Below, piece by piece: positions 11,571-20,585 of a stretch of DNA of 28,343 bases. Below the pieces are notes generated by a model, which searched no databases, was not told the DNA's origin, and worked only from the letters and a program-made list of their open reading frames with translations. The stretch is from assembly GCF_000003605.2 (NCBI RefSeq), contig NW_003109984.1, positions 159,701 to 188,043 of the forward strand. The letters run 5' to 3'. The stretch is from Saccoglossus kowalevskii (lineage: Eukaryota; Hemichordata; Enteropneusta; Harrimaniidae). Within the stretch, counting starts at the first letter, position 1. Each line of letters begins with the position of its first letter. A program made the position numbers and the translations under genes.

Positions 11571-12026
11571 ATGGATAACAACATCACCGACTATACAACT
11601 GATTATTACAACTCGCTGTGTGTTGTTTGTTCGTTACCGTACTATGCCAGTTACGCAGATAGCATTACAAACGAAATCTGTTATAATTATACCTATACAT
11701 ATGATGAACTCATCAATTACACGTACTCATATGATTGTCCACAGTTATATATACCCAACAACATTTTCAGTACAGCTTCGAGGATCGCTACATCATTTGT
11801 ATTCATACTAACCGTCGTGTTGACTATTGTCGGCAATAGTGTTGCTATCTGTATTCTGTCTTTCGGAAATCGTGTTAGAACCAATTTCAATACTTTTCTC
11901 ATCAACCTCGCTGTCTCGGATCTGGCTATGGGAGCGCTATGTATGCCGTTTACTACAATTCAAATGGTGATTGAAAAATGGCCGTTTGGTGATTTTATGT
12001 GTCCGTTTGTCTCTTTCATCCAACAG
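11571..12026 (+). CDS. Peptide GPCR (QRFP/GPR83-like), exon 1: N-terminus to start of TM3
   Basis: First coding exon (152 residues) of a rhodopsin-class receptor. The ATG is supported by an in-frame TAA at 11547, G at -3 and G at +4. Residues 1-70 form an extracellular tail with N-glycosylation sequons at N4, N39 and N49, four cysteines (17, 20, 37, 56) and 14 tyrosines in the first 60 residues. TM1 (about 71-98) carries G88-N89 (N1.50). TM2 (about 108-130) carries N112-LAVS-D117 (D2.50). W137-P-F-G is the usual extracellular loop 1 motif, and C144 is the TM3 disulfide cysteine. The exon ends ...FIQQ| at CAG|GTAAGA, phase 0. Reading through the donor gives a stop at 12191. The family is sure. 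The ligand class (RFamide/QRFP-type or related neuropeptide) is inferred from overall resemblance. Confidence 0.9.
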
Positions 12027-12980
12027 GTAAGAACTTTAATTTTCTTGTATATTGCCTTTGACATGACCAAAATTTGCTGTGTGTATTGTGATTGTGTTTT
12101 ACCAGCAGTCACTAAATTAACAGCTCGGTCGTCGGGGCTCGGCTGTGACATACCTCATACCGGTAAAGTCAAATTTTCAATTTCATCGTGAACTCTTACG
12201 ACCTAAATAGCATGAAATATTTTGTTTAAAAAGCACATAAACATAAGCTAAACATTAATTTCATTTTTGTATTAGCATTAGTTAAAAATTCGTCATCCAT
12301 GATGTATCGTTTTTTGTGGGGGACAGTCAGTGTGGCGTCGTGGGGTTCGCGTCCCCTTACAATTGTCGTCCGCCCCAATTACGAGTGTATATGTCTGTTA
12401 AGCAAGTAATCATCACCGAATACATGGCAGGACAAATACTATATTGATCAAAGTAAACCTGTGCATTGTGTGTGACGCACGTATACTGATTGGAATTACC
12501 GAGCTACACATCACGCCGCGTCGTTCCTTAGGCCACCCGACAGATGCTTGAAAAAGCCGGGCTTATTATATACAATGACCCATCCCATTCCACGTCACAC
12601 ATGGGCTAGAATTGATGCAAGGGATCCGTACTGGCTGCGTATATGACATCCCGGGTAACAGTTTGGAAAAACAATAGTAAGTAGCTACTAACATTAAAAG
12701 TAGGGAACATAAATAACACATGATATACAAATATAAAATAGACGTTCTTGTAACCTTACTATAATTGTAATATCGCAAATATGCAGTGATAAAAACCGTT
12801 TGATAATAATATTTTGAAAACAATTTTATACAAAAACAGGGAATGACTTCGTGTTCATCAAAACAGTGTTCAAGAGAATACTCTCAGCAAAAGCCACATA
12901 GCTGGGCACAGCTGCACGCACCTTTTTATTATTGTTGTAAATCAACATGTTTGGTTACGCTTTAAAGTAACCATGTTTTT

Positions 12981-13427
12981 GTCTGTATTTTCATAAACAT
13001 GTGATTGGGAGTATCCTACTCTATATTGAATTTAGTGTCATTTGCAATTACTCTAAGTGGTGTCTAAGCAATAAAATTAGTATCAATTGGGGAATACTTT
13101 TTAATTAATTAATTATTAATTTATCAACCGTTTCATTCCATTCTGATTAACCAAAGCGTGCGCACACTAGTCTGTCAGATATTAGATGCAGTATTAAAAC
13201 GTGTGAGTACCGGAGTATGTAGTAAATTACTTTCGCATCAAATGAATGGAAAGCGTGTCCAAGGGACGATAGTGTACAGTTAATAATACTCGTGCGGAGC
13301 ATGGTTTACAGTGCTTGTGAGTTACATATCTTATGGCGAAAGTCATTGAAATGTAATTTGCTTGGCAGACTACAGTTGCACAGTAGAGGTACTGAATGAA
13401 ACTACCTTAGAAGCAACAGCTGTAATC
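12981..13427 (+). repeat. Intron duplication, copy A
   Basis: Starts at 'gtctgtatttt' and runs about 447 bases to where the same words restart at 13428. Shared landmarks with copy B include 'attactctaagtggtgtc', 'gtatcaattgggg/gaatac', 'gtgtcca..gacgatagt' and 'cagtgcttgtgagttac'. It carries the tail 'ttgcttggcagactacag..gcac' directly (13353-13390). Confidence 0.75.
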
Positions 13428-13765
13428 TGTCTGTATTTTTTTGTCATAAACATATAATCAATTGGGAATGTCATACTTTACATTGACACTTGTCATTTAA
13501 TTACTCTAAGTGGTGTCCAATCAAGTTATAGCCCGATGATTTTATGAACAGAAAGCCATAAATTTTGTATCAATTGGGAATACTTCATTTCTCAAATTTA
13601 TTAACCGTTTTCATCCAATTTTGTCTTACCAACTGCTTGCACAGGCATCTATACAATTACTTAATTCCTTCTGTAACAAATAACAGGAAATCGTGTCCAG
13701 TGACGATAGTTTATAGTTAACAATACTCAAATGGAGCAAGATTTTCAGTGCTTGTGAGTTACGTG
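13428..13765 (+). repeat. Intron duplication, copy B (left part)
   Basis: Aligns with copy A in order from 'gtctgtattttt' to 'cagtgcttgtgagttac'. It has about 30 extra bases after 'ggtgtcc' (13515-13560), or copy A has lost them. Alignment stops at about 13765 and the matching tail resumes only near 14400. Confidence 0.75.
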
Positions 13766-14400
13766 CCCTAATACATTACATGCGGTCGTGGCTGGTGAGC
13801 TATATAAAAAAAATCCATTAATAATAATATTCACCTTCTCATCATCACTCGACTCTATAAACAAAATAATAGGCAACAGTTTGATAGCACGCGTCGATGT
13901 TTTACCTTCATAAATGACAATATGTACTGAGATATCGTCGGTCACGCGTTCGTTATATGATACCACATACTATGTCATCAAATTACTGCATACATTGAAA
14001 CGCTCACATAATGTTATCATCACTTTGAACTGCAAAGTGAAAAACAGCAGCGAATAACGTCATTACCTAATCATTGGATTACCGGTACTCGGCATCCAAA
14101 CACTGCGCACACACATACAAATAATAAATTAGTGCAATATTTTGTATATTTTCAGATTAATATAAAAGACAACAACTATTTTTTCTTTGTCAACCAGAAA
14201 CATATCAAAATATGTGTTCAATGAGTACAATTGTCCTGCATCTTTTCTAGTGTCGGTCACTTTGTAAGAGCGTCGATGATTATTTTCGAATTTCATGTTC
14301 AAATTGCAATATAATACTCGTTTAACCGAGTAAAAATAAAATACAGTCCATAAGATGATATTTAATTTGCTTTAGGGAGTGATGTAGTGTTTACGCACGA
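13766..14400. other. About 640-bp segment splitting copy B
   Basis: This DNA is absent at the corresponding point of copy A, so it is either an insertion in B or a deletion in A. I see no clear terminal inverted repeats, target duplication or coding fragment; open frames here are short. Confidence 0.5.
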
Positions 14401-14480
14401 ATGCCGTGTGGTAAAGTGACAATTAATTTCCTTGGCAGGCTACACTCGCACTGCGGAGTTAGTGGATGAATCTACGTAGA
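14401..14480 (+). repeat. Intron duplication, copy B (right part)
   Basis: 'aatttccttggcaggctacactcgcac...gatgaatctacg' (about 14427-14475) corresponds to copy A's 'aatttgcttggcagactacagttgcac...aatgaaactacc' (about 13354-13400). Confidence 0.6.
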
Positions 14481-15782
14481 CATGCACACAAAAGGTTCCT
14501 TAATTTCCGAACACAGCTTGATCGATTTTATTACGGGGCAACCTTCCGATTTATGAATGCAATATCAAGTACATCCTTCACTCATCTATCATGTATACGA
14601 TTATTATGGCGGTGGAGAAAGACATCAACAACCAATATCTGCAAGCCATTCACGACAATATCCTGTTACCACTGGGTCTAAGTGGACATCAAATATTACG
14701 TACCCCCTAGGTTAGTTGTGTTTAACGCGAAGTCGAGAAGGAATTTAAGCGGCGTTGCATTATTATGGCGAAGTCAGAAACTTACTTGATACGCGACACA
14801 ATATGTCTGATTTAGATCAGTGTATCTCGCGAACTTTAAGATTTGACTTTTTGTTTTCCAAAGTTACTCAGAATTAAAACGGCTTTCGACTAAGTTTGCC
14901 GACAATACAACTCAGCGAATTTGATTATATTCTACGACCACGTATAAGGGAGAAGTGCCTTGGAGCTTATGTTTGATCGAGTAGTGATACCAGCGTACCT
15001 AGGGCAGAAAGGCACATGCTTATCTTGGCTGATAATCACTTTTAACTGCTTGAGGGTTTGAAAGCCACAGGTCGGCAACTATTTGTTTCCAGGCTGTATT
15101 GACACTGCCGCTTACCAGTCGTAACACATTACGTCTTCTTGATTGAAATTGAGAAATTGTATCAAATAAATAGTTTCACTGGTGGAATGCCCTTATAATC
15201 TTAGTTATAATGAGAAATTTTAACTAATTACACAAAAAACTACAATCTGAAATCAATTGCCACAAATATATTTTTAAACGATATGTGAAATCGCATAGTG
15301 CGAGATTCGAACACAGATGCCTTAGTGCGCATGACTTATACATACTAGCAAAGTGCACACCTCTGGCAATGGGGAATATTGTGATGTCAGGGGAGACAAT
15401 TCACGAGAATCTTGTAATAAACTGAGTGTACCATCTTTCAAGTATATACATAGCTTCAGGATTTTGGCAACATTCTGAATGACAATTTTTTTCAATTTCC
15501 CTAAATTCGGTAGCTCACACGATGTTTGTATAACGACTGTTGTGACCAAAATGACAAAAAACAGCGACACCAGTGTTTATAATACTTTCAAGTTCTCATA
15601 CATTGATCTCAGAGCAGAAACAAACGCAATTCCTTTGACTTACCAGACCACGCTGTAACACAAATAAGATTTATAATATCAGTTTTGCAAGACATCAAAT
15701 ACATCTTTTCATATATACTGACAAAAATAAATAATGGGAGAATAAAGGTCACTGCCAGTTGCTGTTTATTTTGTCATTATAG

Positions 15783-16187
15783 GTTTCTGTGACTGTCAGT
15801 ATATGTACCCTAACAGTGATCGGCATCGACAGATATCTAGCAGTAGTACAACCTATGCGAAACAGGAAACCATCCTCGAAGCCAATTCTTGTAATATCAT
15901 TAATATGGCTGGTATCATGTCTACTCGGCATATTCCAACTTGTCACTGCCAGAACCAAGGCATACCCCATGAATACAGGCGAGATTATATATGATTGCGA
16001 CGAACGATGGAATGACCCTGTGCAACAGAGTGCCTATGAAGTATTCGTTATTGTTTCAACTTACGTCATTCCACTTATAATATTATCTGCAACATATTCA
16101 GCTGTGGTGAAGGTTCTTTGGGCGAGGCAAATACCCGGAAATGGCGACAAACTACGTGACCATCGACATTCCCAGTCAAAACTAAAA
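15783..16187 (+). CDS. Peptide GPCR exon 2: TM3 to intracellular loop 3
   Basis: 135 codons, phase 0 at both ends (acceptor ATTATAG|GTT, donor AAA|GTAAGT), encoding residues 153-287. The D168-R169-Y170 motif ends TM3. W194 sits in TM4. C224 in extracellular loop 2 can pair with C144. TM5 has P249 and Y257. Loop 3 begins 'VLWARQIPGNGDK', close in style to the LWA-x-x-IPG segment of tachykinin receptors and to QRFP receptors. 'DERWNDPVQQSAYEVF' in loop 2 resembles the corresponding QRFP-receptor segment. Joining to exon 1 restores TM3 without a gap, which supports the splice. There is no in-frame stop or missing key residue. Confidence 0.93.
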
Positions 16188-16678
16188 GTAAGTACGAATC
16201 CATAGTGCATTGACTCGGTATAGCAAATTAATAATCGGTAGGACACAAGTTATTAGGAATTTAATAATAACGTATTTGCTATATACTACGTACTGTGGAA
16301 TACTTTATTTTCCCGTGGAATTAATTTTCGCTCATCAGATATACCTTTTTCTATATTTACAGTAGTTTACACGAACAAACATAATTATGAAAAAAAAATT
16401 CCATTGATAGTGGGGAAAAGATCTGAAAGAAATTTATTCATGTATCATCATCATCTGATATGTTTTTACCCATCCAATGTTGATACAACATTTTTTTCTG
16501 TTTTTTCTGTATTTTTTCTATTTTTTTTTTTTTGGTAATTTTTGCTTAAATACGCATAATTGTTTAATGTCAAAAGGTCTTGATAATTTCTGAACTAATA
16601 TGTGGGTTTCATTTGTGAATGATAATAACAGTTAAAATGGTTCTTATAAATATGTTTTTTTTCATATTGTTTGTTCAG
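16188..16678 (+). other. Receptor intron 2
   Basis: A 491-base phase-0 intron. Before the TTGTTCAG acceptor it holds a T-rich stretch (16488-16533) made of imperfect repeats of 'ttttttctgta' ending in 14 T. Confidence 0.85.
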
Positions 16679-16894
16679 GTTACAAAGATGTTAATGGCGA
16701 TCGTAATATTATTTGCATTATGCTGGTTACCACTGCATTGTTTTATTCTGACTACTATGTTCCATAATACAATTCTAGAAGATCCTAGCGTCCGTTCTAT
16801 CGCCATCGGTGTTTATCTGTTCTCACATTGGCTTGCGATGGCGAACAGCTTTATCAACCCTTTCATTTATACCATTTGTCATGAAGGATTTCGA
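16679..16894 (+). CDS. Peptide GPCR exon 3: TM6 and TM7
   Basis: 72 codons (residues 288-359), phase 0, between acceptor TTGTTCAG|GTT and donor CGA|GTAAGT. TM6 has F299-ALC-W303-L-P305, the FxxCWxP switch. TM7 ends N347-P-F-I-Y351, the NPxxY motif, preceded by 'HWLAMANSFI', which is typical of peptide receptors of the GPR83/QRFP/NPY group. The exon stops after 'CHEGFR', just where helix 8 begins. Read-through of the donor gives nine further residues and a stop at 16924. That is an alternative end if intron 3 is retained, but the perfect donor argues for another exon. All seven TM segments and core motifs are intact, so the gene looks functional. Confidence 0.92.
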
Positions 16895-17709
16895 GTAAGT
16901 ATGATTGAATTCTGTTTTCTTTAGAAGCTTTATAATTCCAATATGAATGTATTTTGTTGGTTATATTACTGATATATGTTTGACTTTATTATGTTGCTTA
17001 TGGAAATACTTTAATTTTTCAAAAAAATTAAATAAAATAAAATCTAAAACGTAGATCATTATAAAGTCGCGTGGGAAATGTATACAAGTTCATAAAAGCA
17101 AAAGAACTACGAACAGAATACGTAGTCAATAAATCACAAAAATAAATATAAACAAAAAGATAAAGCAGTTATGAGAAGTGTGAAATAACATTAAAGTTAT
17201 GTAATGCCATATTGTAGTTGAGCGCTTGAAATGAAATTGTTCTTGTTTATTTGTAAGACAGAATAAAAAGTGTCTGGTTATTAAAATATAAAGATATTTT
17301 TTTAATTTAGCCTTGTATTATTAGAAATATTAGCATATGTGTATGTTCCAAGATTCTGATTGAACAGTCAACTAATCAAACCAGCAAAAATACTAAATAA
17401 TCTTCATTTCGCTGTTTTTGACTATAATCCAAATACAAATTGCTAATGTGTTTACAACGGAATTCAATCAAGTTACCTTACCCCACGTAGCTGTGACATT
17501 ACGTTATTATATTGTAACAACCTTAATGTAAATACATTAATGTAGTTACAGCTAAGTAGCCATCGAAGTTGATACAAATAATGTAGAATTCTCTGTCCAT
17601 AGAATCGTTGATCATAAAAATGTATAAGTTAAATCATAGAAGTAATTACTTTGCATCGAATATTTCAAATAAAAATATTTTAGTGTATAAACTTATACAC
17701 ACATACAAA
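16895..17709. other. Presumed intron 3, first part
   Basis: AT-rich, no coding fragment. Contains the near-palindrome at 17513-17550 and the spaced palindrome gtgtataa-ac-ttatacac at 17683-17700. 'tcgaagttgatac' near 17563 may be a worn partner of 'gtatatacacttcga' near 18755, which would make these the terminal repeats of the transposase below. The match is weak. Confidence 0.4.
17513..17550. repeat. Imperfect 17-bp hairpin
   Basis: 'tgtaacaaccttaatgt' (17513-17529) pairs with 'acattaatgtagttaca' (17534-17550), with two mismatches and a four-base loop. Confidence 0.6.
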
Positions 17710-18660
17710 TTAACATACTTCTAACAAAAAAGAGTTTAGATAGTTTGAGTTGCAAAGCTGCGTTAATTTGAAAATCTTTAAAATAAGATTCATATTTATG
17801 TAGCCAGATGCATTAAAGAATTCGTAAGTATCATGTGGTGTTATTTTAGAAAGTGCGTCATATACAACAGGTAAGTTTTCGTGCAATAATTCCCCAAAGT
17901 AGTCACGCTTAAAGTGTGATGTTCAAGTTGTTAAAGCAGTTTTTAGCAGGATTAAAATCGAGATAATAAGTTGGAAGGTGAACTAATTCAATGCCAAAAT
18001 ATTCTAGTAAATTAAAAAGCAACTTTTCTGCCTCGGGGTGGTGAATCGGGACATTGTTCACAACAACTGTATATCCTTGTGTTAACAATAGTTTGCAATC
18101 GACAGTGACGTCGCTTCAGAGAAAAATTAACAAATTGGTTTGCATTTGATGGACCAGGAATTACGGATGCATACATAGAGGTATTCAGACCAACTATAAA
18201 ATTGCGAGCGGAATTCGGTCCCACAATATAACGACCGATTTCAACGCACCGGACTTCTCCTTTTAATGTCCATAAATGGACTGCCCGTGTTAATTTTCAC
18301 TCCATACTCACCTATGAACTTCAATGCAGCAGGATTGTTCGTATGTAAATATAAACGCCTGCGTATATTGCATATTATAATCTTTAAATCTCGCTGAATG
18401 AGAATTGTCATCTTTTTGTTTGCCCACGGCCCTCCATCAAGTTTTTCACAAACGGCACAACCAAAGCTACCGACATGAATATCATCTATCTGGAAATAAC
18501 TGACCTATGATTTCTTGATACGTCATCGATGGATTCCAGATTCGACGAACAGTAGATTTGTCATTCCTAAACTTGTCAGCTATTTTTTTTCAAAGAGCCT
18601 ACCGGGTAATTCAAAGAATGCTCGTCTCCTCCCGAAAACATCATCTCCGTCACAATTAAA
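17710..18660 (-). pseudogene. IS630/Tc1-mariner-type DDE transposase, inactivated
   Basis: Read on the minus strand in several frames. N-terminal: 'IADKFRNDKSTVRRIW' (about 18585-18535) is a helix-turn-helix. Middle: 'HLWTLKGE' and 'VGPNSARNFIVGL' (about 18275-18185) belong to the catalytic fold. Then 'GYTVVVNNVPIHHPEAE' (about 18075-18025) sits at the second catalytic Asp, which is Asn here. 'HLPTYYLDFNPAKNC' (about 17983-17938) sits at the last acidic residue, Glu in the family's 'NPAE', which is Lys here. The C-terminal frame 'KRDYFGELLHENLP..' ends at TAA (17712-17710). At least two frameshifts and several stops separate the blocks. The element is dead, and both catalytic changes are single G-to-A steps. 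Superfamily is fairly sure; subfamily is not. Confidence 0.8.
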
Positions 18661-19865
18661 CCATGCAATCTTTGCATGAGGGCTTTGTGAGGGCGACTCT
18701 TTGCATTATTATATAATATGTATCGTGGCATTCATAGTACATTATACTTGTTGACATATATACACTTCGACGTAATAGCCATGTTTTTCACGTAAAATGA
18801 TTTAGACGTTCATTATAGTTTTTAATTATTCAATTTTATTGAGTTTTTAATTGTGTATGCAAGTATTAGTGTGTATGCCTAGATGTAATGGTGTGTGATT
18901 GTCCACCTACGTGTGTGCCATGGTACTACAGTAGTATATTAACAATCGTGGCCTAGTACTGTTGTGAAAAAAGAAACCATAATAATGTTTCACCTTTTAT
19001 AAAAACATATGATTGATAAACTATATACGTAACCATTCTTTTCGGAAAACTAATCTAAAACCAACGCGAACATGTATATGACGTTTTTATAAGTACGTAA
19101 TGTTACCAGCTACCGATTATTTCACTGGATGAATATTTGCTTAACTCGTACGATAAGGGAAAGTATCAAACTGACAGGACGGCATATTTTAATATGTCGC
19201 ACAACTTTGCGAAAGGCTTGCGCAATACACCTCAAACCACGGCTTGATTTGCACTACTGCTTTACGTTGAAAACGTTGCGGTGTGTTGATATAAAACTAA
19301 TCGTGAGAAATTAGAACACATATAGCTACTAATTATTATTATTAAGAGTATGTTTTCAGAAGGGGCAGCGCTCATGCGGTGTAGTTAATAACATTTCCCA
19401 CTAATTTGTAAATCTTTATTCGATGTCGTAAATGCAACCAATACAATATAGTCATTACTGAAGTAATATCGATGACAGATACCTAAAACATAGAAGAGTT
19501 ATAAAACAACACAAATGCGACATTTTCGTTGTGTTTTTTCCGAAATGTAATAAATTTTAGTAAGTGACAGATCGATTTAGGATGTGCAATTGATCATCAA
19601 TTATACTATATCTTTACGAGTAGTAATATTTCAGAAAATTATTCAGGGTGTATATTGTAATCGGATCAGGTCGTCTGTTGATGAGTAGAACTCGTTAAAA
19701 CTAATAAGGCGGCATTTGATGGATGTTTCACAAATTTCAGTACGCCCATGAAACTTTCATGACGCATGTCAGCTAGCATTTCATGTTCTCTCAACTCACT
19801 CGTGATAACAGTAATCCTTTCAGCACAAATTAGCCTTGACAAGACAGCAATTTTAAAATTAAAAA
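18661..19865. other. Non-coding between two transposon remnants
   Basis: No recognised gene. A short open frame at 19129-19314 and the one at 19666-19950 (minus) do not resemble known proteins. Confidence 0.4.
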
Positions 19866-20033
19866 TTACGCTGATTTTCTTTTTCTCCAGGCAGACCTGA
19901 GAAACTTCTGTACACTCTGTCGGCGTGGTGGCATGGACTGTGTCTCGCATCTGACATCACCAAGAAATGCAATTCCATCATGGAGATCGTCATCTAGAAA
20001 AACGCCAACAGCAAGTAGCAGCTGCAGAACCAT
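19866..20033 (-). CDS. Hypothetical 55-residue ORF with signal-like N-terminus
   Basis: ATG at 20033, TAA at 19866-19868, with an in-frame TAG 27 bases before the ATG. The N-terminus MVLQLLLAVGVFL is strongly hydrophobic, followed by acidic DDD and then a basic C-terminal half containing PPRR and WRKRK. It could encode a small secreted peptide, but it lacks a basic n-region and a clear cleavage motif. It also lies directly beside the Penelope-like remnant, so it may be chance or element sequence. I do not recognise it. Confidence 0.15.
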   Translation of the reverse strand: MVLQLLLAVGVFLDDDLHDGIAFLGDVRCETQSMPPRRQSVQKFLRSAWRKRKSA

Positions 20034-20107
20034 AAAAACCTTAGCGATTTGAGTCTAGTGCATGGAAACGCCTGATATACACGTTTTAAGGTATTAACGA
20101 TAGCACT

Positions 20108-20139
20108 GTTTCGTAAGGTACAAGTACCTCACTCATCAG
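20108..20139 (-). ncRNA. Hammerhead ribozyme core (stem II and catalytic boxes)
   Basis: On the minus strand the RNA reads CUGAUGA (20139-20133), GUGAGGUA, CUUG, UACCUUAC, then GAAA-C (20112-20108). The two catalytic boxes are exact, and stem II is 8 bp with one G-U wobble, closed by a CUUG tetraloop. A short stem III (AC with GU) could form around 'agugcuauc', putting the cleavage triplet at GUU near 20097. I could not find a convincing stem I partner next to that site, so this copy may be decayed or may depend on a neighbouring copy that has been lost. Confidence 0.7.
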
Positions 20140-20159
20140 GGGCTTTATATTTATTAATT

Positions 20160-20264
20160 CACTGCACAAAGAGCATACATTATATTAAGCTTCGCAAATT
20201 AACATATTAAATTAAAATTAAATAGAAAGTTTAATTGTTACATATTAGAGCTTTTGATCTGTGT
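20160..20264. repeat. Inverted repeat, left arm
   Basis: Pairs with 20551-20648. The inner 55 or so bases ('aattaaaattaaatagaaag' through 'gatctgtgtcg') are identical. The outer part has a few substitutions and one- to three-base indels, with 'cactgc' (20160-20165) matching 'gcagtg' (20643-20648). Confidence 0.95.
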
Positions 20265-20305
20265 CGGCATGATGACACGAGTTCATTTCTTTTGTTTAGT
20301 GTGGA
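20231..20305 (-). pseudogene. GIY-YIG protein C-terminal fragment, inverted copy
   Basis: Minus-strand codons read STLNKRNELVSSC then RHRSKALICNN and TAA (20233-20231). The last eleven residues are identical to the end of the plus-strand copy at 20551-20585. The first thirteen (STLNKRNELVSSC) are missing there and match, as I recall the family, the normal segment just before the C-terminus. The fragment ends abruptly near 20305, where the two copies meet. Confidence 0.75.
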
Positions 20306-20315
20306 GTGGTGGGGT

Positions 20316-20585
20316 CTAAAAATTGGACTTACTGGTAATGAATTCAAAACCAGGTACAGAAACCACACGCCCTCATCTCGCAATCAGGCCTCCAGAAATG
20401 CGACAGAACTACGCAAACACGTCTGGACACTCAAAGAAATAGATATTGAATATGAAATACATTGGGAAATTCTTGCTCGCGGTAGCACGTATAACAGCTC
20501 CAGCAAACGATACATTCTATGTTTGAAGGAAAAATGTATCATAATTTTTCGACACAGATCAAAAGCTCTAATATGTAACAATTAA
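20316..20585 (+). pseudogene. GIY-YIG endonuclease domain fragment of Penelope-like element
   Basis: An open plus-strand frame ending in TAA at 20583-20585. From 20322 it reads IGLTGNEFKTRYRNH, the second half of the GIY-YIG signature with the catalytic Arg and following His. It continues with NATELRKHVWTLK and SKRYILCLKEKCIII, where the Glu of 'EK' is the likely metal ligand, then RHRSKALICNN-stop. The first strand (GIY) and the reverse transcriptase are absent. Between CIIIF and RHRSK about 17 codons of the family's usual sequence are missing. Sequence upstream of about 20316 in this frame comes from the inverted copy, so the apparent ATG/GTG start there is not meaningful. It is a truncated retroelement relic, not a host gene. 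Confidence 0.75.

Larger units (their letters stand above)
12027..15782 (+). other. Receptor intron 1
   Basis: A 3756-base phase-0 intron with GTAAGA donor and ATTATAG acceptor. It contains the interrupted duplication at 12981-14480 and a possible tRNA-like B-box near 15300-15330. The stretch 12300-12650 is less AT-rich but shows no family I recognise. Otherwise nothing stands out. Confidence 0.85.

Noticed and set aside
12027-12191. Exon 1 extended to a 206-codon protein
   Set aside because: The extra 54 codons are intron read-through past a good CAG|GTAAGA donor; exon 2 continues TM3 exactly in phase.
12566-12823. Minus-strand ORF ending in ...PCVTWNGMGHCI
   Set aside because: No known family, located in receptor intron 1, and composition is no better than chance.
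15322-15570. Minus-strand ORF starting MSLFFVILVTTVVIQTSC, like a secreted cationic peptide
   Set aside because: The first codon is GTG, there is no ATG in the frame, and a TAA lies two codons upstream with no convincing splice acceptor. It also sits antisense inside receptor intron 1.
20384-20581. Minus-strand ORF beginning MLHIRAFDLCR as a gene
   Set aside because: It is the antisense of the GIY-YIG fragment; its first eleven residues equal those of the plus frame only because of the inverted repeat.
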